Below are positions 52,336-61,315 of a stretch of 64,000 bases of DNA, piece after piece. The stretch spans positions 310,001 to 374,000 of the forward strand of contig NZ_CP045296.1 in the NCBI RefSeq assembly GCF_009363095.1, in the 5' to 3' direction. How positions within the stretch are numbered: position 1 is the stretch's first letter; every line of letters starts with the position of its first letter. A program made the position numbers and the translations under genes. Source of the stretch: Paenibacillus cellulositrophicus. GTDB taxonomy: Bacteria > Bacillota > Bacilli > Paenibacillales > Paenibacillaceae. The notes beneath the pieces are model-generated. The model did no database searches. It had not been told where the DNA came from and worked only from the letters and a program-made list of their open reading frames with translations.

Positions 52336-53259
52336 ATGGCAAATCGGCAATCGTTTCGAAGCCGGCTCGTTCGTGATTTTGTGCTCAACAAGTATTTATA
52401 CATCATGATGCTGCCGGTGATCGCCTATTATTTGGTCTTTCATTATGCACCTATGTACGGGGCGCTGATCGCGTTCAAAGATTATTCGCCCATGAAGGGC
52501 ATTCTGGGAAGCGACTGGGTCGGATTGAAGCATTTTCATGACTTTTTCGGCAGCTACTATTTTTGGAGAATTCTAAAAAATACGATCTTGATCAGCCTCT
52601 ATACGCTGGTTTTTGAGTTCCCGGCGCCGATCATACTGGCCCTCCTGATCAATGAAGTACGCAAGAAGAAATTCAAACGCGTCGTCCAGACGATCACGTA
52701 CATGCCGTATTTTATTTCGCTCGTTGTCATTTGCGGCATCATCACCGATTTTACGAACGCAGACGGGCTCATCAACCGCCTGTTCATGTTCCTGGGCTAT
52801 GATGGCCAGGCCATGCTGCAAAAGCCCGATCTGTTCCGGCCCATCTACGTGCTGTCCGAAATCTGGCAGCGGATCGGCTGGGAATCGATCATTTATATCG
52901 CTGCGCTCATGAGCATCGATCTGGAGCAGTACGAAGCGGCCCGGATCGACGGGGCCAGCCGTCTGAAGCAGATGCTGTACATTACACTGCCCGGACTGCT
53001 GCCGACCATTATGATCATGTTCATTCTCCGGATGGGGAACCTGCTCAACGTCGGGTTTGAAAAGATCATTCTTCTATATAACCCGGTTACATACGAAACG
53101 GCAGACGTCATCTCCTCCTTCGTATACCGCAAAGGCCTGCTGGAGTTCGGCTGGAGCTACAGCTCCGCCGTCGGTTTGTTCAACTCGGTCATCAATCTTG
53201 TCCTCCTGATAACGGCCAACGCCATCAGCCGGAGGGTGAGCCAAAACAGCCTATGGTGA
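52336..53259 (+). CDS. ABC transporter permease, LplB-like
   Basis: 307 residues with six membrane segments. The EAA loop EAARIDGASRLKQMLYITLPGLLP near 205-228 docks on a shared MsmX-like ATPase, which is not encoded here; in Bacillales one ATPase usually serves many such importers. MMLPVIAYYLVFHYAPMYGALIAF near the start is characteristic of LplB/YteP. It forms the channel with the next gene's product. The ATG follows GAGGTGAAC. Confidence 0.93.
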   Translation: MANRQSFRSRLVRDFVLNKYLYIMMLPVIAYYLVFHYAPMYGALIAFKDYSPMKGILGSDWVGLKHFHDFFGSYYFWRILKNTILISLYTLVFEFPAPIILALLINEVRKKKFKRVVQTITYMPYFISLVVICGIITDFTNADGLINRLFMFLGYDGQAMLQKPDLFRPIYVLSEIWQRIGWESIIYIAALMSIDLEQYEAARIDGASRLKQMLYITLPGLLPTIMIMFILRMGNLLNVGFEKIILLYNPVTYETADVISSFVYRKGLLEFGWSYSSAVGLFNSVINLVLLITANAISRRVSQNSLW

Positions 53260-53269
53260 GGTGGTAAGC

Positions 53270-54151
53270 TTGAAAACAGAGAGCGGTTGGGGTGACCGCA
53301 TATTCAATGTCATCAACTATGCCCTGATGATTTTTCTGGTCGTCGTGACCTTGTATCCACTGGTGTATGTATTATTCGCTTCCTTCAGCGATTCGGCCCG
53401 GCTGCTCGGCCACAAGGGCTTTCTGTGGCATCCGCTCGGCTTCAGCCTCGACGCCTATAAGAGCGTGCTGGACAACCCGGGCATCGGCATCGGTTTTCGC
53501 AATACACTGTTCATTCTGATATTCGGGGTAGCGGTAAATTTGCTGCTCACCTCGATGGGCGCTTATGTCCTGTCGCGCAAAAACGTGATGTGGAACAAGG
53601 TGTTCATGTTCATCATCGTGTTCACCATGTTCTTCAGCGGCGGTCTGATCCCGCTGTATCTCGTCGTCAAAGGCGTGGGACTGCTGGACACGCTGTGGTC
53701 CACGATCGTTCCGTTCGCCGTCAGTACGTTTAACCTGATCATCATGCGGACGGCCTTCATGGGCATTCCGGACAGCCTGGAGGAATCGGCCAAAATCGAC
53801 GGCGCGAATCATTTCACCATTTTGTTCCGGATTATTATCCCGTTGTCCATGCCGGTCATCGCCGTCATGATTCTCTATTATGCGGTGGACAAGTGGAACG
53901 GATGGTTCTACGCGTCGGTGTTTATCAAAGACAGAAACCTGTTTCCCCTGCAGCTGGTGCTGCGTGAAATTCTGATCTCCAACTCGACCGACAGCATGTC
54001 ATCGGGCGCTTCGGCGGGAGACCGGTTCCAAATCGGGGAAACGATCAAATACGCAACGATTATGGTGGCGACCGTGCCTATTCTGTGCGTGTATCCGTTC
54101 CTGCAGCGGTTTTTCGTGAAAGGAGTCATGGTCGGCTCGCTGAAGGGCTGA
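53270..54151 (+). CDS. ABC transporter permease, LplC/YtcP-like
   Basis: About 293 residues with six membrane segments. The EAA loop is EESAKIDGANHFTILFRIIIPLSMPVI and the C-terminus YPFLQRFFVKGVMVGSLKG. It pairs with the LplB-like permease. A TTG at 53270 is taken as start, as TGAGGTGG lies five bases upstream. A GTG at 53261 would sit on that site. The gene begins within 11 bases of the LplB-like stop. The first 127 bases of the window carry the end of a homologous gene, so the genome has at least two such importers. Confidence 0.93.
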   Translation: MKTESGWGDRIFNVINYALMIFLVVVTLYPLVYVLFASFSDSARLLGHKGFLWHPLGFSLDAYKSVLDNPGIGIGFRNTLFILIFGVAVNLLLTSMGAYVLSRKNVMWNKVFMFIIVFTMFFSGGLIPLYLVVKGVGLLDTLWSTIVPFAVSTFNLIIMRTAFMGIPDSLEESAKIDGANHFTILFRIIIPLSMPVIAVMILYYAVDKWNGWFYASVFIKDRNLFPLQLVLREILISNSTDSMSSGASAGDRFQIGETIKYATIMVATVPILCVYPFLQRFFVKGVMVGSLKG

Positions 54152-54199
54152 TGCACTTAATTGCGAAACAGATGTTGTTCAGATAAAGGAGGTCTTCGC

Positions 54200-55324
54200 A
54201 TGAAGGACTTTGAAACAGTTAAGCAGGAGATGTGGCGGCAGATCGTCTTCAAGGCGGGACAAATGCTGGAACGAATCGGAGACAAATCGCCGCATGCCGC
54301 AGGCCAAGACGGGAAATACGATGATATGCGGATCGATTGGTGGACTTCGGGCTTTTGGCCGGGCGTGCTGTGGCTGATGTACGACATGACCGGTGAGGAT
54401 AAATACCGGGAGGCTGCCTGGAACTGGGATGAACGGTTGTCGGAGCTGTGGCTCGCCCCAAATCATTACGATCATGATGTCGGTTTTCAGTTTTTGCCGA
54501 CCGCAGTCATCAAGCATAAGCTGACCAGAGATGAAGACGCGGCAAGACGCGCGCTCCTTGCCGCCGGCTTCCTGGCCGGTCGCTTCAACCCTGCCGGCCG
54601 GTTCATCCGCGCCTGGAACGGCGACAAGACCGGCTGGTCGATCATCGATACGATGATGAATCTGTCGCTGTTGTTCTGGGCATCAGAAGAGAGCGGCGAC
54701 CCGCGGTATGCACATATCGCAGGGCAGCATGCGGACACGGTCATCCGCCATTTCGTCCGCCCGGACGGGTCCGTGCATCATATCATCCGGTTCGATGCCG
54801 AAACCGGCGAAGCCGCCGAAGCGATCGGCGGACAGGGCTTTGCGCCGGATTCGGCCTGGAGCCGGGGGGCGGCCTGGGCACTATACGGTCTAACGAATGC
54901 GTGTCGTTATACGGACCGTTCGGATTACCTTGCGGCAGCCCAGCGGGTGGCGAACTTTTTTATCGCGCATCTGCCCGAAGATGCCGTGCCGTACTGGGAT
55001 TTTCGTGCGGAAGCCGTGGAGGCCGAGGGCGGCATCGTGCGAGACAGCTCGGCCGGCGCCATCGCGGCGTCCGGATTGCTGGAGCTCGCGGAGGTGCTTG
55101 GCGATATCCGGGGAAGAGGATATCTTGATGCCGCGCAGCGGATTCTGCATTCCCTGTACACAACGTACGGAACATGGAATGATCAAGATCATGAAGCCGT
55201 CCTGCTGCACGGAACCGGCCATAAGCCGGTATCACAAAACGTGGATGTGTCTCTCATTTACGGCGACTACTTTTTTATTGAGGCGGCCGCCAAACTGAAC
55301 GGATGGAAGCACCGGATCTTTTAA
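54200..55324 (+). CDS. GH88 unsaturated glucuronyl hydrolase
   Basis: 374 residues, the usual size of family 88. The two catalytic aspartates of the Bacillus sp. GL1 enzyme (Asp88, Asp149) have counterparts in YDHDVGFQF (Asp93) and GWSIIDTMMNLSLLFWAS (Asp150). SAWSRGAAWALYGL and SSAGAIAASGLLEL are further family segments of the alpha6/alpha6 barrel. It hydrolyses unsaturated uronic acid from the end of oligosaccharides made by polysaccharide lyases, in the cytoplasm (no signal peptide). AAAGGAGG precedes ATG 54200. It follows the permeases and closes the operon; the imported sugar is therefore probably a lyase product such as a glycosaminoglycan, xanthan or gellan fragment. Confidence 0.92.
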   Translation: MKDFETVKQEMWRQIVFKAGQMLERIGDKSPHAAGQDGKYDDMRIDWWTSGFWPGVLWLMYDMTGEDKYREAAWNWDERLSELWLAPNHYDHDVGFQFLPTAVIKHKLTRDEDAARRALLAAGFLAGRFNPAGRFIRAWNGDKTGWSIIDTMMNLSLLFWASEESGDPRYAHIAGQHADTVIRHFVRPDGSVHHIIRFDAETGEAAEAIGGQGFAPDSAWSRGAAWALYGLTNACRYTDRSDYLAAAQRVANFFIAHLPEDAVPYWDFRAEAVEAEGGIVRDSSAGAIAASGLLELAEVLGDIRGRGYLDAAQRILHSLYTTYGTWNDQDHEAVLLHGTGHKPVSQNVDVSLIYGDYFFIEAAAKLNGWKHRIF

Positions 55325-55383
55325 AAAGATACGTATAGCGAGTTGATGCCGGATGCATAACCGCCTGTCCATTCATCCGCATG

Positions 55384-55420
55384 AGCCTGGGAAGACCGTG
55401 AGGTCTCCCGAGGCTTTTTC
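55384..55420 (+). terminator. Terminator of the uptake operon
   Basis: AGCCTGGGAAGACC, GTGA, GGTCTCCCGAGGCT, TTTT after the GH88 gene. Confidence 0.85.
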
Positions 55421-55549
55421 GCGTTAATTCCGCATCCAGCCAGGGGATATTACGCTTTTTATCAACCGGATTGCACTTTTTATCTATACGCATCCCAGGC
55501 GATATTCGATATAATGGGTGTCTAATCAATTGAGACAAACTATTGAAGT

Positions 55550-57913
55550 ATGGGTGATGGTCTTTTGCTGAACATTCAAAACCTATGGCGGAAACGGGAG
55601 AGCATCATTGTCACCTGGCTCGTATCATACAGCGCGGTGCTGTTTGTTCCGATCGTCATCAGCCTGGTGATCTATGCCCAGGCCAGCCATGCGCTGAAGA
55701 GCGAAATCCACCGGGCCAACGATTCGCTCCTGAAGCAGATGAGGTACACAATCGATAATCAGATCGACCTGATGAAGCGGTTGAATATGGAAATGACATG
55801 GAGCCCGAATTTGCAGCATCTGATGTATTCCAGCATGCCGGCTCAGGAAGTGCCCTACACGGCATACCAGCTGGTGAATGAATTCAGGCTGTTTAAAACG
55901 TCGTATGCTTCCATTGACGAATTTTACGTTGTTTCCAGACGGGACGGCTCGGTGTACAGGTCCGGCAATATCCGCGACTTGAAATCCGCTTTCTATACAA
56001 TTCACCAAACCGGTGCGCTCACACTCGAGCAATGGAAGAGCGAAGTATTGAATGGGGCGAGCAATTCCTTCATCGTGCTTCCCCATGCCAATGCGGCTGA
56101 TGAACATACGGCAATCGCCTATATTACGCAGCTGCCGAAAGACATGAACGGGCAGAGCACAGGCAGCGTAGTGGTCATGTCCGATACTCGTCGGTTCCAG
56201 GAAGCGGTGGAGGGCATTTCGGGTTTCAGCGGAGCGACGCTGCTCATTTTGAACCATAATAACGAGATTCTGATGTCCAACCATCCGGATTCGGAGGAGC
56301 TGTCGCCATTTCTGAATGGTAAGCGGATTCAAACGGATTCCGCGCAGGCTGGAACGTCGGAACTGTTCTCAATCAACTCCTCTGTCTCGGATCTGAAGTA
56401 CGCCCTGATCATCCCGAGCGGAATCTATTGGGAAAAGGCGGAATACGTCCGTAATTTTACGTATGTCAGCATACTCGTAAGCCTGGCGGGTGCCGGCGTT
56501 CTGACCTGGTTTTTTATGCGCCGCAACTATTCGCCTGTACAGCAGCTGGTCGAGTCCCTCAAGGATGAGAACACCGACCGTAGTTATGCCGATGCGAACG
56601 AGTTCCGGTTCATCCAGAAAGTCGTTATCCGCACCCGCACTGAAAATGACGAGATTTCCATGCAGCTGCAGAAGCACCAGCAGGTGCTGCGGTCCAATAT
56701 GATCAACCGGCTGCTGAAAGGCAAACCGGATACACTGGTACCGTACGAGGAGGCGTTTCGCTCGTTTCAGATGAAGCAGGTATCCACGGAATTTGCCGTC
56801 ATCCTGTTCGTGATCGAGAACGAAGACAAGCTGTACGAATTTTTGCCGGGCATCGACATGAATGAACGCAGTAAGCTGATCCACCTGATCATATCCAATG
56901 TCGTGGAAGAGCTGGCGGAAAAGCAGGGACATGCCGGGTATGTGGTCGAAACGGATGACATGATGGCCTGCCTTGTCAATTTGAAAGCGGATACTTCCGG
57001 ATGGGAGCACGATCTTCATGACATCGCGGCCGAGGCGCAGCGGTTTCTGGAGCGGTATGACATGGAACTGACCATCTCACTGAGCGGACGCCATGCTTCC
57101 TGGATCGGCATCTCCGAGGCGTACCGGGAGGCGGTCGACGCGATGGAATACAAGATGGTCCTCGGCAAAAAAGGGATCATCGCATACGAGGACATCCGTG
57201 CCGACAGCACTGCAGACATCGGTTACGGCTATTATTATCCGCTTCAAATCGAGCAGCAGCTGATTAATGTGATCAAGGCGGGGGACCTGGATGAAGCCGC
57301 GTCGTGCATGAACGAGATCATTGAGAAAAATCTGGACAAGCCTGTCATGCCGCTCACACTGGCAAGATGCCTGATGTTCAATCTCGTCGGGACGATGATC
57401 AAGGCGATCAACGAGCTGGGCGAAGGGAGCGGCGGCATCACGCTTGCCGACAACCCGCGCTGGATCGACGATATTATGGCATGCGGCACGCTTCGGGAAA
57501 TGCAGGAGAAGCTGCAGTCCCTCCTTCAGGAAGTGTGTGCCTACGCATCAGCTAAACGTTCATCCCACGTATCCAGGGAGCGGGAGGATTCCCTGCGGAA
57601 CCTTATTCAGGAAGTCCACCAGTATATCCAAGCGAATTACGTGGACATGAACTTGAACGTCAACGCGATCGGCGAGCATTTTCAGCTGAAGGGGAGCTAT
57701 CTGTCGAAGCTGTATAAGACCCAGACGGGCGAAGGCATACTCGACAGCATTCATAAATACCGGATCGAGCAGGCGAAACGGCTGATGAGGACCAAGCCCG
57801 AGTCGATCAGCGAGATATCCAGGCAGATCGGATACAACGACCCCGCGACCTTCATCCGGGTGTTCAAAAAATACGAAGGCATTACGCCGGGCAAGTACAA
57901 AGAAATTATTTGA
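55550..57913 (+). CDS. AraC-family regulator with membrane-bound sensor, uptake-locus copy
   Basis: 787 residues, same architecture as the regulator at 171: TM1 near 19-40 (IIVTWLVSYSAVLFVPIVIS), an extracytoplasmic sensor, TM2 near 302-322, and a C-terminal AraC domain at about 685-785 with MNLNVNAIGEHFQLKGSYLSK cut to LNVNAIGEHFQLKGSYLSK and the end YEGITPGKYKEI. The ATG at 55550 has no strong ribosome site; a TTG at 55565 after GGGTGATGG is an alternative start. TATAAT lies at 55510-55515. It stands between the GH88 gene and a second binding protein and probably controls the whole uptake locus in response to the external oligosaccharide. Confidence 0.9.
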   Translation: MGDGLLLNIQNLWRKRESIIVTWLVSYSAVLFVPIVISLVIYAQASHALKSEIHRANDSLLKQMRYTIDNQIDLMKRLNMEMTWSPNLQHLMYSSMPAQEVPYTAYQLVNEFRLFKTSYASIDEFYVVSRRDGSVYRSGNIRDLKSAFYTIHQTGALTLEQWKSEVLNGASNSFIVLPHANAADEHTAIAYITQLPKDMNGQSTGSVVVMSDTRRFQEAVEGISGFSGATLLILNHNNEILMSNHPDSEELSPFLNGKRIQTDSAQAGTSELFSINSSVSDLKYALIIPSGIYWEKAEYVRNFTYVSILVSLAGAGVLTWFFMRRNYSPVQQLVESLKDENTDRSYADANEFRFIQKVVIRTRTENDEISMQLQKHQQVLRSNMINRLLKGKPDTLVPYEEAFRSFQMKQVSTEFAVILFVIENEDKLYEFLPGIDMNERSKLIHLIISNVVEELAEKQGHAGYVVETDDMMACLVNLKADTSGWEHDLHDIAAEAQRFLERYDMELTISLSGRHASWIGISEAYREAVDAMEYKMVLGKKGIIAYEDIRADSTADIGYGYYYPLQIEQQLINVIKAGDLDEAASCMNEIIEKNLDKPVMPLTLARCLMFNLVGTMIKAINELGEGSGGITLADNPRWIDDIMACGTLREMQEKLQSLLQEVCAYASAKRSSHVSREREDSLRNLIQEVHQYIQANYVDMNLNVNAIGEHFQLKGSYLSKLYKTQTGEGILDSIHKYRIEQAKRLMRTKPESISEISRQIGYNDPATFIRVFKKYEGITPGKYKEII

Positions 57914-57936
57914 TGTTTTATTTTCGGGAGGTACCT

Positions 57937-59610
57937 ATGAAGTGGAGAGGTAAAGGGAGAGCGGCCGCTTGGGGATGGCTGGCTTTCATGGTCCTGTTGA
58001 TGGCGGTACTGCCGGCTTGCGACCGTGAGCGGACGACGCATACGGCAAGTACGTTGCCGACTGCCGAAACAACGCTAATGGCGGGAGGAGGCAAGGGTTC
58101 GTCCGCCTCGGATGCCAAGCTGACCTATTGGGCTGAACTGAACGGCAACGCGGCGGGAATCAAGTCCACCTTTAACCAGGTGCCGTTCTTTCAGGAATGG
58201 CAGCGGAGAACCGGCGTCCAGCTGACGTTCATCCAGCCTCCGGCCAACCAGGCGAAGGAAGCGATCAGCGTGCTGCTGGCATCAGGCGATCTGCCGGATA
58301 TGATGGAGTACGAATGGATCAATTATCCGGGGGGACCGGAGAAGGCGATCAACGACGGCTATATTCTTCGCCTGAACGAAGCCATCGATCAGTACGCCCC
58401 GAACTTGAAGCGGTACCTGAAAGAGCATCCCGATATCGATATGCAAATCCGTACAGCCGGAGGCAGCTACTATGCATTCCCGTTTATCCAGGGAGACGAC
58501 AAGCTGCGGACTTACCAGGGACCGATAATCCGCAAGGATTGGCTGGATGAGCTGGGCCTGGATGTGCCTGTGACGATCGACGATTGGCATACGGTGCTCA
58601 AGGCATTCAAGGATAAGAAAGGCGCGGAAGCGCCGCTTACCTTCCTTGGCGTACCGAATCCGCTGTTTGGCATCGAGGGCGGAGGGTTTATCGGCGCATT
58701 CGGAATCAAGAAAGGCTTTTACCAAGAGGAGGGAAAAGTCAAGTTCGGCCCGGTTGAGCCGGGGTATAAACAATTTCTGTCACTGTTCCGGCAGTGGTAC
58801 GCGGAAGGGCTGATCGACCCGAACTTTGCTGCCGTGGACTCTGAAACGCAGGACACGAGCATGATCCTGAGCCGGAGCGGTGCTGGTATTTGGAATGCGG
58901 GCGCCGGCATCGGCACGTGGCTGCCTGTTATGAAAGCGCAGGATTCGTCGGTGGAGCTCGTTCCGGCGCCATATCCGGTGCTTCAACGCGGGGACCGACC
59001 CGAATTCGGGCAGCTGGCCCCGGCTGTCGGATCCAGCGGGGTGGCGATTTCCGCGAAGAGCAAGCATGTCGAAGAAGCGGTCAAGATGCTGGACTACGGG
59101 TACGGACCGGAAGGACATCTGCTCTTTAATTTCGGCATCGAAGGGGTCAGCTACGAGATGAAGGACGGGTATCCGGTGTATACGGACGTCATTTTGCACA
59201 ACCCGGATAAGCTGGCGCCGTCACAGGCGCTGGCGATGTACACCAGGGCAAGTTATTTCGGACCTTTCGTCCAGGATATCCGTTACATGGAACAGTATTA
59301 TTCCCTTCCGGAGCAGAAGGAGGCGGTCCGGGTGTGGTCCGACACGGATGCGGCGCTTCATACGCTGCCTGCGCTTCCGACCACGGAGAAGGAGAGCACC
59401 GAGCTGGCGGTGATCATGCAGGAAGTCAACAAGGCCGTAACCGAAATGTCGCTGAAAATCATTATGGGCATGGAGCCGGTATCTGCTTTTGATGAATACG
59501 TGAAAAAAATCCGGCTGATGGATATCCAGCGTGCCATCGGCATAGAGCAGCAGGCGCTGGACCGTTATCGCGCATCCGTATCCAAAACAAGCGGGAACAC
59601 CACCGGTTGA
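57937..59610 (+). CDS. ABC transporter substrate-binding lipoprotein, LplA/YtcQ-like, copy 2
   Basis: About 557 residues, with a lipoprotein signal ending in AVLPAC. It is a close paralogue of the protein at 50652: VLLASGDLPDMMEYEWINYPGG, GPIIRKDWLDELGLDVPVTID and MLDYGYGPEGHLLFNFGIEG match block for block. No permease follows it, so it probably serves the LplB/LplC pair at 52336-54151, or a sensor role with the AraC regulator directly upstream (23-base gap). ATG 57937 follows GGGAGGT. Having two binding proteins for one channel would widen the sugar range. Confidence 0.92.
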   Translation: MKWRGKGRAAAWGWLAFMVLLMAVLPACDRERTTHTASTLPTAETTLMAGGGKGSSASDAKLTYWAELNGNAAGIKSTFNQVPFFQEWQRRTGVQLTFIQPPANQAKEAISVLLASGDLPDMMEYEWINYPGGPEKAINDGYILRLNEAIDQYAPNLKRYLKEHPDIDMQIRTAGGSYYAFPFIQGDDKLRTYQGPIIRKDWLDELGLDVPVTIDDWHTVLKAFKDKKGAEAPLTFLGVPNPLFGIEGGGFIGAFGIKKGFYQEEGKVKFGPVEPGYKQFLSLFRQWYAEGLIDPNFAAVDSETQDTSMILSRSGAGIWNAGAGIGTWLPVMKAQDSSVELVPAPYPVLQRGDRPEFGQLAPAVGSSGVAISAKSKHVEEAVKMLDYGYGPEGHLLFNFGIEGVSYEMKDGYPVYTDVILHNPDKLAPSQALAMYTRASYFGPFVQDIRYMEQYYSLPEQKEAVRVWSDTDAALHTLPALPTTEKESTELAVIMQEVNKAVTEMSLKIIMGMEPVSAFDEYVKKIRLMDIQRAIGIEQQALDRYRASVSKTSGNTTG

Positions 59611-59634
59611 CCGTGGAACGGGCTGTCCCGAAAC

Positions 59635-60063
59635 CTACGATTTTATGCCTTTCCTGATAGCCGGAACCGCTGCTGACAAGAATGTGTTAAAGGCAATATA
59701 GAACGGAAACACAATCATTTCGAACATTAATATCAAGCCGGTGACCGGAGCGGGATCATCTCCCGGATTCGTCAGCGGAAACAGCATGCTGAAGCCCCAA
59801 ATCATCAGGATGAAATACGGGATCCACAGAACGGCAGCGGCATAAGCGGATTTGCGGCCGGAGACAAGACGCTTGCTCAGCCAATAGCAGAGGATCAGTG
59901 ATACGGCCAGCAGGGCCAGATTCGCCCAGTTCAATGCATGATAGATGCCAGTCCAATTCGTGATTCTTTCCAGCCTGTACACATTGCCCAAACTTTCCGC
60001 ATGGAGGAAAAAGAGGAAAGCGTAAATACAGCTCATCACATTCAATTTGTAAAAATAGCGCAT
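59635..60063 (-). CDS. Small four-helix membrane protein, unknown function
   Basis: 142 residues with about four hydrophobic segments: LNVMSCIYAFLFFLHA, LALLAVSLILCYWLS, AAVLWIPYFILMIWGFSMLF and MIVFPFYIAFNTFLSA. No family is recognised. The ATG at 60063 has GGAGATGA about seven bases upstream on its strand, which supports it as a real gene. It is convergent with the second binding-protein gene and divergent from the N-acetyltransferase gene. Confidence 0.7.
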   Translation of the reverse strand: MRYFYKLNVMSCIYAFLFFLHAESLGNVYRLERITNWTGIYHALNWANLALLAVSLILCYWLSKRLVSGRKSAYAAAVLWIPYFILMIWGFSMLFPLTNPGDDPAPVTGLILMFEMIVFPFYIAFNTFLSAAVPAIRKGIKS

Positions 60064-60387
60064 GAAGGTTCATCTCCCATTAGTCCAGCGGTTCGCTGGG
60101 CTTCATTGCGTTGACGGATAGGCAAGCCGAGAATTGTTCAATGCGGCTGATGCCATGTGATGCTACTCTGGCGCCTTTCACAAAACCTCATCTTTTATGG
60201 AAAATATGGGCTTCCATTCATTACCATTATACCTGAATCTGATTTGTACCGGTACAGCTGTGATAAATTCGCATTGTCCCCGCAGAATGCTCCCTGTACC
60301 TTATAAGTAATGGATTTTTTGTAATTTGAATATAAATCAGCGCGTTTCTAATCAAGATTTCACATTCCGAAATGAGGAGAGAGAAGA
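60064..60387. other. 324-base divergent intergenic region
   Basis: On the minus strand TATAAT at 60231-60226 may drive the membrane-protein gene. A perfect palindrome at 60245-60256 lies near its -35. GAGGAGAGAGAAG precedes the N-acetyltransferase start. Nothing else was recognised. Confidence 0.45.
60245..60256. promoter_or_regulatory. Perfect 12-base palindrome, candidate operator
   Basis: TGTACCGGTACA, about 14 bases upstream of the minus-strand TATAAT. The binding protein is unknown. Confidence 0.4.
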
Positions 60388-61155
60388 ATGTTAAACCTGC
60401 AAAAATACATGAGCAAACTGGGTATGACCTATCAAATCGACTTCATTCCCGATCTGAAGCTCCTGTGTGAACTGCAATATCGGCACGTCATGCATATTCC
60501 TTTTGAAAACCTAGATATCATGGATGGGGTCCCATTATCGATGAATCCCGACATACTCTTCAACAAGATCATTGAAGGCCGGCGCGGAGGCGTATGCTAC
60601 GAATTGAACGGATTGTTTCACAACCTTCTCAAAGCGCTTGGATTCAGCGCATCAATGGCTGCCTGTACTGTCAAGCAGGAGGAAGGTTGGTTTATCGACG
60701 GAACCCATGCCGTAAATGTCGTTCATCTTCCGGGTGGAGATTACCTCGTGGATGTTGGTTTTGGCGGCCGAAGCCCCCGAGTGCCGGTTCCGCTGAACGG
60801 CGAATTGACAGAGGACTGGGATGGAAAGTGGCGCATACGTCCGTATACAGAAGAGCAAGACCGATTTGTTTTGGAGAAGGAAACCCCAGAGGAGTGGGAG
60901 ATGCTGTACCAGTTGGACAGGGAGTCGCGACTGCTGGAAGATTTCAAAGCGGTGTTCGATATGACGCAGTATGGGCATGAATCGAAATTCAATAAAATAC
61001 GGGTGGCAATGAGTCAGACGGAGCAGGGACGCGTTACGCTGAGCGGAAACTCTTTAACCCAGGTAAACGGAGAGATGAAATCTAAAGAGGACGTCGAGCC
61101 GGAACGGATTGGGCAGGTGCTGCGCGAGCTATTCCATATTGAATGGAAGCAATGA
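60388..61155 (+). CDS. Arylamine N-acetyltransferase
   Basis: 255 residues with the full NAT catalytic triad in its standard spacing: Cys70 in RRGGVCYELNGLF, His107 in GTHAVNVV and Asp122 in YLVDVGFGG. HIPFENLDI near the N-terminus is also diagnostic. It moves the acetyl group of acetyl-CoA to arylamines or hydrazines, a cytoplasmic detoxification or amide-forming step. The length is slightly below the usual 270-280 but no motif is missing. GAGGAGAG precedes the ATG. It stands alone; the next gene is a ProP-like transporter 160 bases on. Confidence 0.95.
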   Translation: MLNLQKYMSKLGMTYQIDFIPDLKLLCELQYRHVMHIPFENLDIMDGVPLSMNPDILFNKIIEGRRGGVCYELNGLFHNLLKALGFSASMAACTVKQEEGWFIDGTHAVNVVHLPGGDYLVDVGFGGRSPRVPVPLNGELTEDWDGKWRIRPYTEEQDRFVLEKETPEEWEMLYQLDRESRLLEDFKAVFDMTQYGHESKFNKIRVAMSQTEQGRVTLSGNSLTQVNGEMKSKEDVEPERIGQVLRELFHIEWKQ

Positions 61156-61210
61156 CGGTTCATTATCAGCCGGTCTCGTGAGTAGCCCGTATTGAGGCTA
61201 AGAAGACTGA

Positions 61211-61224
61211 CTTCGTTAACGAAG
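61211..61224. promoter_or_regulatory. Perfect 14-base palindrome upstream of the ProP-like gene
   Basis: CTTCGTTAACGAAG, 92 bases before the transporter start. It could be an operator, or a hairpin of the upstream gene without a T run. Confidence 0.4.
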
Positions 61225-61315
61225 GGGGCTGCCGGCTCTTCGATGAATTGGTGTAAGGCTTCGGGCGAATACTAGTTTGGTCAAGGTATTTTCGCTTGCA
61301 GAGGAGTCTTCGATT

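Noticed and set aside
50793..52406. Long minus-strand open frame opposite the first binding-protein gene (537 codons)
   Set aside because: It lies antisense to a clearly homologous lipoprotein gene, lacks any family motif and is a by-product of GC-rich codon use.
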